The notes beneath the pieces are model-generated. The model was given only the letters and a program-made list of their open reading frames with translations. It was not told the origin of the DNA and did no database searches. Both the position numbers and the translations under genes were made by a program. DNA of 14,930 bases, from assembly GCA_001824645.1 (NCBI GenBank), contig MHYD01000092.1:19288-34217 (forward strand), written 5' to 3'. Shown in pieces: positions 5,837-14,300 of this stretch (position 1 is the stretch's first letter; each line of letters starts with the position of its first letter). The DNA comes from Planctomycetes bacterium RBG_13_46_10 (GTDB lineage: Bacteria > Planctomycetota > Phycisphaerae > Sedimentisphaerales > Anaerobacaceae).

Positions 5837-6814
5837 ATGAAGACTTTAACCCGAACAATCGCTTTAATTACCATTCTCAATTTGACCGTGACAGGTCCTG
5901 CTTTTGCACAAGCGGTTTCGGCTCCGCCCGAGCCAGCCTCTGCACCTACTGCACCTACGCCGCCAAGTTTGCCGAATATAGAGGCAGTTGAGATTGCGGC
6001 CAAGGAAACGGATGAACGAGCGAAGGGCGTACAAAAACTAATGGAAACTCTTCACCTTAATCTCGGATTGTCTCCACACAGCAACGCCGGCACAGTCCTC
6101 GTGATTCCAACATCAGAAATGAAAGCTGAAGACCTTGCCACAATAACAGAAGATATGACTGTCATGTCACGCATCATCGACAGTCAATTAGGAAACAGAG
6201 AGTCCAGGCGATTTTTGTTCTCAGGAGATTTTTTAGGTCAAAGCAGTCGTTCGGCTGAAACCATGTACCTTCAAGGATATGGATCTCTTTTTTTAAGAAA
6301 AGTTGATTTCCCGCTGTCACCTACACAGCAGGTGCAGGAAGAAGAAAAGAAAACACAGAAAGAGGATGTGGACCCGGTTTGGGAGCAGATTCGACGCGAT
6401 ATGTATGAACCGCAAGAAGAACGAGGACGCAGAGAAGAACGCCCGGAAGAGAAATATGACGCCGAGAAGGTGGAAAATCTCAAAGCAAATCTTATTAAAG
6501 CACTAAAACACGCAGCAAACATCCGAAACTTAAAACCGGATGAGTCGGTGATTCTTACGGTCACCGGAAGCGGCGATTCTTCCAAAGCCAAAACGGTTGT
6601 CAGTCGTGTCATCGTACAAAGACGGGATAGAGGAACAGAAAGACAGGATAGAAGATCTACGGGAATAGTTACGCCATATTTACAAAACGAATCAGGATTA
6701 TCCTCGACTGCGACAATTATCATTCGCGCCAAACGAGTCGATATTGACGCCTTCGCGAAGGGCGAACTGGATTTGGAAAAATTCCGCCAGCGAGTGCAAA
6801 TTTTCACGCAATGA
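5837..6814 (+). CDS. Exported protein of unknown function with Pro-rich linker and charged region
   Basis: I do not recognise a named family. The 325-residue product has a signal peptide (1-24, ending PAFA), then an Ala/Pro linker (about 26-48), a first alpha/beta-looking region (50-160, including AGTVLVIPTSEM and YGSLFLRKVDFPLS), a very charged Glu/Arg/Lys stretch (about 166-212), and a second region (about 213-325) with strands such as ESVILTVTGSG and TATIIIRAKRVDIDAF. The start is well supported by AAAGGAG 6 bases upstream. It lies 60 bp after the DUF4097-like gene and is probably the last gene of the sigma-factor cluster, since a hairpin and T-tract follow before the convergent gyrB. An envelope-associated role is inferred from export and context only. 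Confidence 0.72.
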   Translation: MKTLTRTIALITILNLTVTGPAFAQAVSAPPEPASAPTAPTPPSLPNIEAVEIAAKETDERAKGVQKLMETLHLNLGLSPHSNAGTVLVIPTSEMKAEDLATITEDMTVMSRIIDSQLGNRESRRFLFSGDFLGQSSRSAETMYLQGYGSLFLRKVDFPLSPTQQVQEEEKKTQKEDVDPVWEQIRRDMYEPQEERGRREERPEEKYDAEKVENLKANLIKALKHAANIRNLKPDESVILTVTGSGDSSKAKTVVSRVIVQRRDRGTERQDRRSTGIVTPYLQNESGLSSTATIIIRAKRVDIDAFAKGELDLEKFRQRVQIFTQ

Positions 6815-6835
6815 TATGGTAAGATTTTGTTTAGC

Positions 6836-6913
6836 TCCCCCGATCCTTCGACTTCGCTCAGGCCTGCCCCGAGCAAGGCCGAGGGGACAAGCTCATCAGG
6901 GGGTTCTTCTTTT
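6836..6913. terminator. Hairpin and T-tract between convergent genes
   Basis: CCCCC followed by GAT (6837-6844) can pair with ATC followed, after one unpaired A, by GGGGG (6895-6903). A run TTCTTCTTTT follows directly, giving an intrinsic-terminator layout for the plus-strand cluster. The T-tract overlaps the last bases of gyrB, which converges on it. The long loop is filled by a repeat element that can fold itself. Function on the minus strand is less clear. Confidence 0.45.
6845..6886. repeat. Candidate dispersed repeat ('LSEVEG' type)
   Basis: The block opens with CCTTCGACTTCGCTCAGG and contains CCCC (6867-6870) and GGGG (6883-6886), which can pair. On the minus strand its start would translate as LSEVEG. 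I recall sequences of this kind as abundant intergenic repeats in several phyla, including Planctomycetota and Chloroflexota. A related GACAAGCTCATCAGG follows at 6886-6900. Single copy in this window. Confidence 0.45.
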
Positions 6914-9368
6914 AAATGTCGAGATTTTGTACCTCGAGGGCATGCTCCTGGATAAAGGCCCGTCGTTGCTCAACGTCATCACCCATTAATATACTAAAGA
7001 GCCTGTCGGCCTCGCCGGCGTCATCAACACGCACACTCAACAGCGTTCGCGTAGCTGGATTCATTGTCGTTTCCCACAACTGCTCGGCGTTCATTTCTCC
7101 CAGACCTTTGAACCGCTTTATTTCAATTCCTCTGCCGCCAATCTGCCTGATAGCCGGACAGATTCCACCAAGCGAAGCAATTTCGTAAGTGTCTTTATCG
7201 TTGATTAACTGGAACTTGGTCGGCATGGTCTCGCCGGACACTGTTTTGATCGGTTTCAAAAGAAAGTCGTTCAAGTCTAATTTGAACTCCTCTTTGAGCT
7301 TATCATTTATCTGATTAATACGAGCCAGCTCGTGCAGCTCCTCGCCGTCTGCATCCGTCTCGCCAAGCTCATCAAGCCTTTTCTCGTATTTGGCCTTATC
7401 GTAAAATACCTCTTCCCGCTGCCCCTTTATTCTGATAAGAAAACGCGGAAGACCACCTTTCGCAGGATTATAATGCATGCCAACGAATTCTTCAAAGTTG
7501 ATACCCCGTCTTGTAAGAACATTAATGATTCGCTCGGCATCCGACAAATATTTTACAAGAGACGATAAATCTTTATCTTCCACTTTACGGACCTGCCCGG
7601 CCGATGTCTTACTGGTCTGCCGTGACTTCGCGCGTTTTTTCTCAGCCTCACCATTCCTTATGAAAAGCGTCGTTCCTTCCAGTCCTCGTGTCACCATCCG
7701 CTTTCGCATTTGAGCTTCGCTGAGCATATACTCTGATTTTTTCTGCCCCTTGACCCTTATTTCATACAACGGCGGCTGAGCGATATAAATCAGGCGGTCG
7801 GTAAGCAATTGACTCATCTGCCTGAAAAAAAATGTCAGCAGTAATGTTCTGATATGTGCACCATCAACGTCGGCATCCGTCATTAATATAACTTTGCCGT
7901 ACCTGCATTTTTCAACATCAAACTCATCTATCCCGATGCCTGTACCCAAAGCACTAATCATTGTTCTGATTTCATCATGCGCGAGCATTTTTTCGAGCCG
8001 GGCTTTCTCCACGTTGAGAATTTTACCTTTCAGAGGAAGAATGGCCTGGATGTTTCTGTCACGACCTGCCTTGGCTGAGCCGCCGGCAGAGTCGCCTTCC
8101 ACAATGAAAATCTCGGTAGATGCCTTTTCCTTGCTCGCGCAATCCCAGAGCTTGCCCGGCAGATTCGCACTGCTAAGCGCCCCTTTGCGCCGGGTCAGCT
8201 CACGTGCCTTTCTCGCAGCTTCCCTGGCAGCAGCAGCCTGGATAGCCTTATTTAAAATACGTTTAGCATCGGCAGGATGCTCCTCAAGGTAGTGCCCAAG
8301 CTGCTCATTAACAGTAGTCTCAACAAATGTACCGGCTTCCGGATTGGACAGCCTGACTTTTGTCTGGGCCTCGAAATGCGGCTCCGGAAGTTTAATCGCA
8401 ACAACCGCCGTTAAGCCTTCTCTAAGATCTTCGCCGGTCGTTGCCTGACCGTTTTTGATCAGGTTATTAGTCTTGGCGTAATAGTTCATGGTGCGCGTCA
8501 GGGCCGTTCTAAAACCCGATAGGTGAGTACCACCATCCATATTGCGGATATTATTGGCGAAAGCCAGCACGTTTTCTGTATATCCATCGTTATACTGCAA
8601 GGCTACCTCACAGTACATTTTGGAATCTGGATCATCCTTGGCCAGGTAAATTACGTCTTTATGAAGTGTTTCCTTACCTTCATTGAGGTGTCTGATAAAG
8701 GCCTTGACTCCCTCATCAAACTTAAACACCTCCTTCTTATTTATCCTGTCATCACAAAATGTTATCTTCAGCCCCGCATTCAAGTAGGCCATTTCACGGA
8801 TTCGCTTCAGCAGTGTATCGTACGAGAACTCTATGTCGCCGAATATCTCTTCGTCCGGCATAAATGTTACTTTCGTCCCTCTTTTATTCGCCGTCCCTAT
8901 CTCCTTTGCCGGCCCTGTTCTCTTGCCGCGGGCACATTCAAAATGATAGTGTTTCCCATCGCGATAGACATCCGCCTCAAGCCATTCACTGAGCGCATTA
9001 ACGACGCTTACGCCAACGCCATGCAAGCCGCCTGCAACTTTGTAACTATCCGAGTCAAACTTGCCGCCGGCATGCAACGTTGTCAGAACAACCTCCAAGG
9101 CGCTGACCTTTGCTTCTTTGTGCATCTCCACCGGGATTCCCCTGCCGTCATCCTCTACCATACAACTACCGTCAGGCCCTATCCTAATTAATATATTTTG
9201 GCAATATCCCGCCATTGCCTCATCTATAGAATTGTCCAGTACTTCATAGACCAGATGGTGCAGGCCTCCGACGCCGCGGTCACCAATATACATATCAGGC
9301 CGCTTGCGGACCGCATCGACCCCGCCAAGAATCTTTATATTACTTGCATCATATTTATGAGTATCCAT
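6912..9368 (-). CDS. gyrB: DNA gyrase subunit B
   Basis: GyrB is the ATPase and TOPRIM subunit of DNA gyrase, which introduces negative supercoils. In 818 residues the expected order is present: GHKL ATPase motifs YEVLDNSIDEAM (catalytic Glu42), EDDGRGIPV (72-80) and GGLHGVGVSVVNAL (113-126); the transducer domain (about 220-400); TOPRIM motifs EGDSAGGSA (424-432) and TDADVDGAHI (497-506); PLKGKILNVEKA; QPPLY (531-535); and the C-terminal FKGLGEMN (753-760) with QLWETTMNP. An insertion of about 180 residues between about 555 and 735 matches the longer E. coli-type GyrB, and EGDSAGGSA with this tail argues for GyrB over ParE. The ATG at 9368 has GGCAGG 5 bases upstream. It is the last gene of the dnaN, DUF721, gyrB block, 94 bp after the DUF721 gene; gyrA is not adjacent. 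Confidence 0.97.
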   Translation of the reverse strand: MDTHKYDASNIKILGGVDAVRKRPDMYIGDRGVGGLHHLVYEVLDNSIDEAMAGYCQNILIRIGPDGSCMVEDDGRGIPVEMHKEAKVSALEVVLTTLHAGGKFDSDSYKVAGGLHGVGVSVVNALSEWLEADVYRDGKHYHFECARGKRTGPAKEIGTANKRGTKVTFMPDEEIFGDIEFSYDTLLKRIREMAYLNAGLKITFCDDRINKKEVFKFDEGVKAFIRHLNEGKETLHKDVIYLAKDDPDSKMYCEVALQYNDGYTENVLAFANNIRNMDGGTHLSGFRTALTRTMNYYAKTNNLIKNGQATTGEDLREGLTAVVAIKLPEPHFEAQTKVRLSNPEAGTFVETTVNEQLGHYLEEHPADAKRILNKAIQAAAAREAARKARELTRRKGALSSANLPGKLWDCASKEKASTEIFIVEGDSAGGSAKAGRDRNIQAILPLKGKILNVEKARLEKMLAHDEIRTMISALGTGIGIDEFDVEKCRYGKVILMTDADVDGAHIRTLLLTFFFRQMSQLLTDRLIYIAQPPLYEIRVKGQKKSEYMLSEAQMRKRMVTRGLEGTTLFIRNGEAEKKRAKSRQTSKTSAGQVRKVEDKDLSSLVKYLSDAERIINVLTRRGINFEEFVGMHYNPAKGGLPRFLIRIKGQREEVFYDKAKYEKRLDELGETDADGEELHELARINQINDKLKEEFKLDLNDFLLKPIKTVSGETMPTKFQLINDKDTYEIASLGGICPAIRQIGGRGIEIKRFKGLGEMNAEQLWETTMNPATRTLLSVRVDDAGEADRLFSILMGDDVEQRRAFIQEHALEVQNLDI

Positions 9369-9395
9369 ATAAACCTGCCGTTTAGAATTGTTGTT

Positions 9396-9416
9396 TTATA
9401 ATAGGTGCTATTATAA
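9396..9416. promoter_or_regulatory. Perfect interrupted palindrome upstream of gyrB
   Basis: Arms TTATAATAG (9396-9404) and CTATTATAA (9408-9416) are perfect inverted repeats around GTG, starting 27 bases upstream of the gyrB start codon. On the minus strand one arm contains a perfect TATAAT, so it may be a -10 element, an operator, or both. I find no good -35 box at 16-18 bp. Its symmetry suits a dimeric regulator or a leader hairpin. Confidence 0.4.
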
Positions 9417-9462
9417 TAAATCGGTTTTTTAGCCGTTTCTGCTTTACAATTTAAAATGTTTC

Positions 9463-9783
9463 TCAGCTCGCGTCAATCTTGATCCGTTTTATTCGTAATC
9501 TTGGATAGTGTTTTTTTAAGCCCGCTATCAAATCAGAGCTGCATAACTGAAGCTGATACATATACGAAGAAGAATCTGCAAGTAACCTGAGCTGACCATT
9601 CACAACAGAACCTATGCGGCAATGCTTTATAAGTTCAGGCGGCAGTAATCTCTCAAATGTATCGGCTAAAGAACAATAATTCTCGTGCTGCGGCTCGATT
9701 TTATTATTAAGCATCTCAGCCAGTACGTCACCAAGTCTTGCCTCTGTATCAAGCGGCAATTCAGTATAGTTATATTCTATCAT
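9463..9783 (-). CDS. DciA-like (DUF721) protein, putative replicative helicase loader
   Basis: The product (106 residues from the ATG at 9783) fits the small DUF721/DciA family: LGDVLAEMLNNKI near the start, then LADTFERLLPPELIKHCRIG, and the beta-rich core NGQLRLLADSSSYMYQLQL with HYPRLRIKRIKI at the end. DciA proteins interact with the DnaB replicative helicase and are thought to promote its loading in bacteria lacking DnaC or DnaI. Position between dnaN and gyrB is typical for DUF721 genes. The frame also allows a TTG start at 9810, which would overlap the dnaN stop by 8 bases (translational coupling). Neither start has a clear ribosome site, and I prefer the ATG. The family call is by pattern and context. 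Confidence 0.7.
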   Translation of the reverse strand: MIEYNYTELPLDTEARLGDVLAEMLNNKIEPQHENYCSLADTFERLLPPELIKHCRIGSVVNGQLRLLADSSSYMYQLQLCSSDLIAGLKKHYPRLRIKRIKIDAS

Positions 9784-9802
9784 GTTATACAATTTTATAT
9801 TA

Positions 9803-10909
9803 CTAACCAAGGCTGATCGGCATTAGAACATAAAGAAAGTCCGCTCCGGACTTAATAAGACCGGGCGTATCAGCCTGTCCAAGCAGCAATTCAAAATCGC
9901 TTGTTTTAATGACCCGCAGGGCATCAATCAGAAACTGAGGATTAAAACCGATGTCTATCGGTTTACCGGCGTATTCCACTGGAAGTGTCACTTGTGCATC
10001 ACCGGCTTCAGGCGCCCGGCTTGAAAATTCTATTGCTTCTTTACCGATAGAAAGCTTAATGCCCCTGGACTCTTCACTTGTCAATAATGCAGCCCTTCGT
10101 GTTGCACTTAATACGGCCTCTGTTGATAAAGTCAGCTTATTTGTGTATTCGGATGGTATTATATCCTCGTAATTGGGGAATTTACCCTCAACCAAAACCG
10201 AACTTATAACAATACCTGCATATTTAAAAATTACTTGATTATCGATGAACTTAACTGCAAGACTCTCTTTGTCACGTGTACTAATCTTGGCTATTAAACT
10301 CATCGCTTTAGCAGGTACTATGACTTTCTGGGTTGATATTTTTTCATTAGGGGACGAAGAGAGACTCACCCTTGTTCGAGCAAGTCTCCGACCATCAGTA
10401 GCAACCAGCAACAGCTTTTTACCTTTAAATTCCCAAAGTACGCCGTTTATAGCATATCTGCTGGTCTCTTTTGCTGTTGCAAACAGACACTGCTCAACAC
10501 CGGCCTGCAAGCCTTCAAGGGGCATAGTAATATCTGCTTCGCCCTCGAACAATGGTATTACTGGATAATGCTCCGGCTCCTGTCCATAGATTGTGAAGTG
10601 GCTATCTGCGCCTATTATTTCACATGTTCCTTTGTCTGCCTTTACTGCAAGGACGCTTTCACTGCTTTCGCGCACTATGCCGGCCAGTTTATCCGCCTGT
10701 ATTACTATATCACCGCCCTCATCAATCTGCACTTCTGATAGAAAGCAGCTAATCCCCGTTTCCAAGTCTGTGGCTGATATTCTTACGTCCTTATCGCCGG
10801 CGCTTATATGCACGCATCTCAAAATAGGCTTCGGCGTTCTTGCCGGAACAACGTTTGTAAGCAATCCCAATGCTTCTGCAAGCGCATCTTTATTAAAACT
10901 TACTTTCAT
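9803..10909 (-). CDS. dnaN: DNA polymerase III beta subunit (sliding clamp)
   Basis: DnaN forms the ring-shaped dimer that tethers DNA polymerase III and many repair proteins to DNA. The 368-residue length matches the family (E. coli 366). Visible features are the N-terminal MKVSFNKDALAEALGLLTNVVPARTP-like opening, RISATDLETGI, YAINGVLWEF and LLLVATDGRRLA in the second domain, KFPNYEDIIP before the third, and a C-terminal YVLMPISLG corresponding to the usual LMPMRL end. Three similar clamp folds of about 120 residues each are expected. The start has a strong GGGAGG 7 bases upstream. It heads a leftward block with the DUF721 gene and gyrB. recF, commonly next to dnaN, is absent, and dnaA is not seen in the window. 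Confidence 0.96.
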   Translation of the reverse strand: MKVSFNKDALAEALGLLTNVVPARTPKPILRCVHISAGDKDVRISATDLETGISCFLSEVQIDEGGDIVIQADKLAGIVRESSESVLAVKADKGTCEIIGADSHFTIYGQEPEHYPVIPLFEGEADITMPLEGLQAGVEQCLFATAKETSRYAINGVLWEFKGKKLLLVATDGRRLARTRVSLSSSPNEKISTQKVIVPAKAMSLIAKISTRDKESLAVKFIDNQVIFKYAGIVISSVLVEGKFPNYEDIIPSEYTNKLTLSTEAVLSATRRAALLTSEESRGIKLSIGKEAIEFSSRAPEAGDAQVTLPVEYAGKPIDIGFNPQFLIDALRVIKTSDFELLLGQADTPGLIKSGADFLYVLMPISLG

Positions 10910-11354
10910 TGAAAACCTCCCTAATTAATAGGATTTTTATGGAGATACACTACAATAATAAATGATGTTTATCCAGTAAAAAAGAAAGGAATACAATCTT
11001 TTTAATAAAATAACAGTATAGTAATAAGATGTTACGTATGCAGAGTAACAAACAAAGAAAATAATGGTTAATAGAAGTATACTATATAAGCAAAAAATTA
11101 GTAGTATAAATAGTATGAGCGGTGATATTGTAACTTTTTTGTTTGTTTATGCTACAAAGTCTTTAATAGCAAACAAATATGTAGTTTAGACAAATTTATT
11201 TATTGTGGATTATATGTTGGTTAAACTGTGAGTATATTGACAAATCTAACATGAGGGATTATTTAAATCTTCTTGCTCTATAATTTAAATCAAAGATATT
11301 AATATATTTTAACAGATAACTAACAATGTCATTAAGTACTATATAGGAGTAATA
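10910..11354. other. AT-rich intergenic region, candidate replication origin
   Basis: This 445-bp gap lies upstream of dnaN, between divergent genes, and contains no gene. It is strikingly AT-rich, especially 11279-11320. TGTGGATTA (11204-11212) differs by one base from the DnaA box complement TGTGGATAA, and TTATCCAGT (10969-10977) matches the box at seven of nine positions. A period-3 run TAG TAG TAT AAA TAG TAT (11099-11116) resembles DnaA-trios. Inverted repeats include GTTAC/GTAAC (11031-11049), TATAGTA/TACTATA (11017-11086) and TTTGTTT/AAACAAA (11142-11177). The evidence is suggestive only: there is no cluster of perfect boxes and dnaA is not adjacent. Confidence 0.35.
11237..11265 (+). 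promoter_or_regulatory. Candidate sigma-70 promoter for the large activase gene
   Basis: A perfect TTGACA (11237-11242) is followed after 17 bp by TATTTA (11260-11265), a weak -10. A perfect TATAAT also stands alone at 11279-11284 without a matching -35. Either could drive the rightward gene at 11385. Promoter rules for this organism are unknown. Confidence 0.3.
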
Positions 11355-11384
11355 ATGGTTTTCAGCACTGATAGGGAGGTTCCA

Positions 11385-14300
11385 ATGATGGACGAGGGTC
11401 TATATGTAGGTTTTGATATTGGTAGTAGCTGTGTACATTATGTGGTTATTAATGGCGAAAAAAAGATAATTTACTGTCCAAAACCCATAATGCACTTTGC
11501 AAACCCTACCGCAGCTATAATGGAGGCATGGGCGGATATAAATGATAATTTTGATATTATCAGTATTAGAAATGTTGCTTTTACCGGAAGCGGTGCTGTT
11601 TACTTTTCTAATGTGTTTCATAATGTCACTTATGTGTACGAAAGCGTATCAATTCCAAAGGGAGCGGAGATATTAGCGCCCAATGCGGAATATATATTCC
11701 ATATCGGGGCCAAAGATTCTTACTTTTTTCATATAAAAAACGTAAACGGCAAGCGTATTATTCTTGAGTGGGGGACTGGTAGCAAGTGCGGAGGCGGCTC
11801 TGGAACCTTAATAGAAAAACAGTGCAGGAGATTGTTTCAGGGAGAGATATCGGAGCCTTTTATACAGGATATCAGTACTGTTAACGGGGAAAGCAACAGG
11901 GAGTTAGCTTATAATGCCAACAGGAAAAATCTTCAGGAAAAACTGGAGCAGATGCTTCAAAAAGCAGAGATGCAAGCCGATAAGTCTAAAGAGCCAAGCG
12001 ATTTCCTTGCGCGTTGCGGGGTGGTAATACAGTCGGATTTGATCCATAAACAAAATGAAGGAGCAAAAAGAGAGGATAATTTAGCAGGTCTTTTCAAAAC
12101 AGTCGCAAGAAACTATAAAATAGACGTATTAGGTGCAAGGGAATTTGATAGGGCCGATAAAAACTGCGTTGCCATTATTGCCGGGGGCGTTTTTACTAAT
12201 GATTTGGTTCGGCGGAACCTGGAGAAATTGCTTGGTATTCCATTAATTAGGCCTGAGTATCATCACAGTATAGGTGCTATTGGGGCGGCATTAAAAGGCA
12301 TGGAAGAGGGCAATAAATTTATCCTTGATATAGGACACCTTGTTGATGTTGCTAAATACGGCAGGGAGAAAAGGCAGTTCGCAGCGGCGCTTTATAAATA
12401 TCTTGATAAGGTTCATCAGCAAAGCAGCAAATTAGAGGAGTCAATCGAGCCGGGTACAGAAGTTGTATTGGGAATCGATGGCGGCAGCACTACCACTAAA
12501 GGAGCCATTGTTGATATTAAAACCGGAAGACTGCTCGATAAACTCTACATTAAGACTCATGGAGACCCGGTTAGATCTCTTCGGCGTGTAATTCAATACC
12601 TCAGCAGGCACAAGGATAATGTCATTGTAGAAGGCGTAGGAGCAACCGGCTCTGCACGAAAACTTTATGAGAAGATGCTGATAAGCAAGAAAAAGGTGAA
12701 AGACCTCACGGATAAAGGATTAGAAATAGCCGACAGAATAACAGACGAGATTACCTGTCACGCCCTTGGTGTTAGACATTACAACCCGGATATCAATACA
12801 ATTTTTGAAATCGGCGGCCAGGACATGAAGTTCACCACATTTGCAAAGGACGGCACGGTCAAACAGGCAAAGATGAACTATAGCTGCCAGGCAGGCTCAG
12901 GCCAAACTCTTGAGAATATGGCGGATATTATCAATCTTAATGTGGAAAATTCCCTGCAGGAGGCAGCTCTTAAAGCCGAGAGAGTCCCGATTATCGACTC
13001 GACCTGCGGTGTCTTTATGGAGATGGATGAAAACAGGCTCATTGCCGAAGGATTCAGCAAAGAGGAGATTGCCGCTGCCATAGTACGGGGAACAGCCGCA
13101 AGCTACTATTATAAATTCGTCGGCGGCTCGCAACATGTAGGTAAAAAATGTTCCGCACAAGGCGGCCCTCCTTTGGGCATGGCCTTTCTTGCAGCTCTTG
13201 CACAGGTAACAGAAAAGGACATAGAGGCCTATCCTCACCGTGAAATGTTCGGGGCCTGGGGACAGGCGCTTGATATTATTGAGAACATAAAACTCAAAAC
13301 ACAGCAGGGAAAACAGTGCGATACGGCTTTCAGGGGGTGGTCCCTTGTAGATATGTCTTTTGAGAAACAGAAAGTTTCATGCAGAGAGCTGTTCAAAGAA
13401 AAGTCATGCGGCATGAGGGACTGCCAGCTTGAAGTTTTTTCAATCGAGGACGATAAGATATATACGGGAGGATTTTGTCCGAGAGGAAACTCGGAAGCCT
13501 CCGGCAAGCCGAAAACGAATTATGTTGATAAGTATCATAAGATATACGAAAAGCATTTCAAAAAGTACGGCTGTCTGCTGGAAGATATTTCATCTATCAG
13601 GCAAGCCGGCAGGACAGCTAAGACGGTAGGTATCAAAAGAAGCACTGCGACTCTCAGCGAGAAGGGAATCTGGAGTGCTGCTTTATTCAACAAACTCGGC
13701 TTTTGTCCGGTTGTATCGCCAAGGAGCGATAAAGATATAGCCAAAATAGGCGTCGATAATTCAAGAACGGAGTTTTGTATAGCAAGAAAGCTCGTCACCG
13801 GACACGCTGCTGTGTTAAGCGCTAACAAGGATGTGGAGTACTTATTTAATCCCAGTTTCATAGAGCACAGAAAGCAGGCGCCGCCGGACTTGAAATATTG
13901 CATATATACAGAATCTGAAGGTTATGTTTTAAATGACGTGCTGTCCCTTGATAAAGATAAGCAGATAAACCCTATTTTACATTTCGGTGATTCAGGACTG
14001 CTTGTGGGACAGCTTAAAAAAGAATTTGAAAGGTTGGGTTTCAGGTTTTCAAAGAGGCAGATCAGAAAAGCTGTTAGATATTCAGATGAGGCGGAAGAAA
14101 ATTTCAAAGAGGAGCTTTACCAGGAGGGGGACAAGTTCCTGCAAAGAATAGAACAGGCAGGACAAAAGGCTTATGTTGGCATAGGGAGGGATTACGTCCT
14201 GCTCGACCCCGAAGCAAGCTCCAATTCGGGGGATATGTTATCTCATGTCAGGGGTCTCGATTATATACCGCAGATATTTTTAGAGCATAAATTCGAGAAT

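Noticed and set aside
6271..6876. 201-codon minus-strand frame across the end of the secreted protein gene
   Set aside because: It is a shadow of the plus-strand gene, and its start region is just the translated LSEVEG-type repeat.
8523..9191. 222-codon plus-strand frame opposite gyrB
   Set aside because: It is antisense to the conserved ATPase and transducer domains of gyrB, whose motifs are unmistakable; the peptide looks like no protein family.
11400..14107. Several minus-strand frames of 60-122 codons on the right side
   Set aside because: All are antisense to the continuous activase frame, which has conserved motifs along its whole length.
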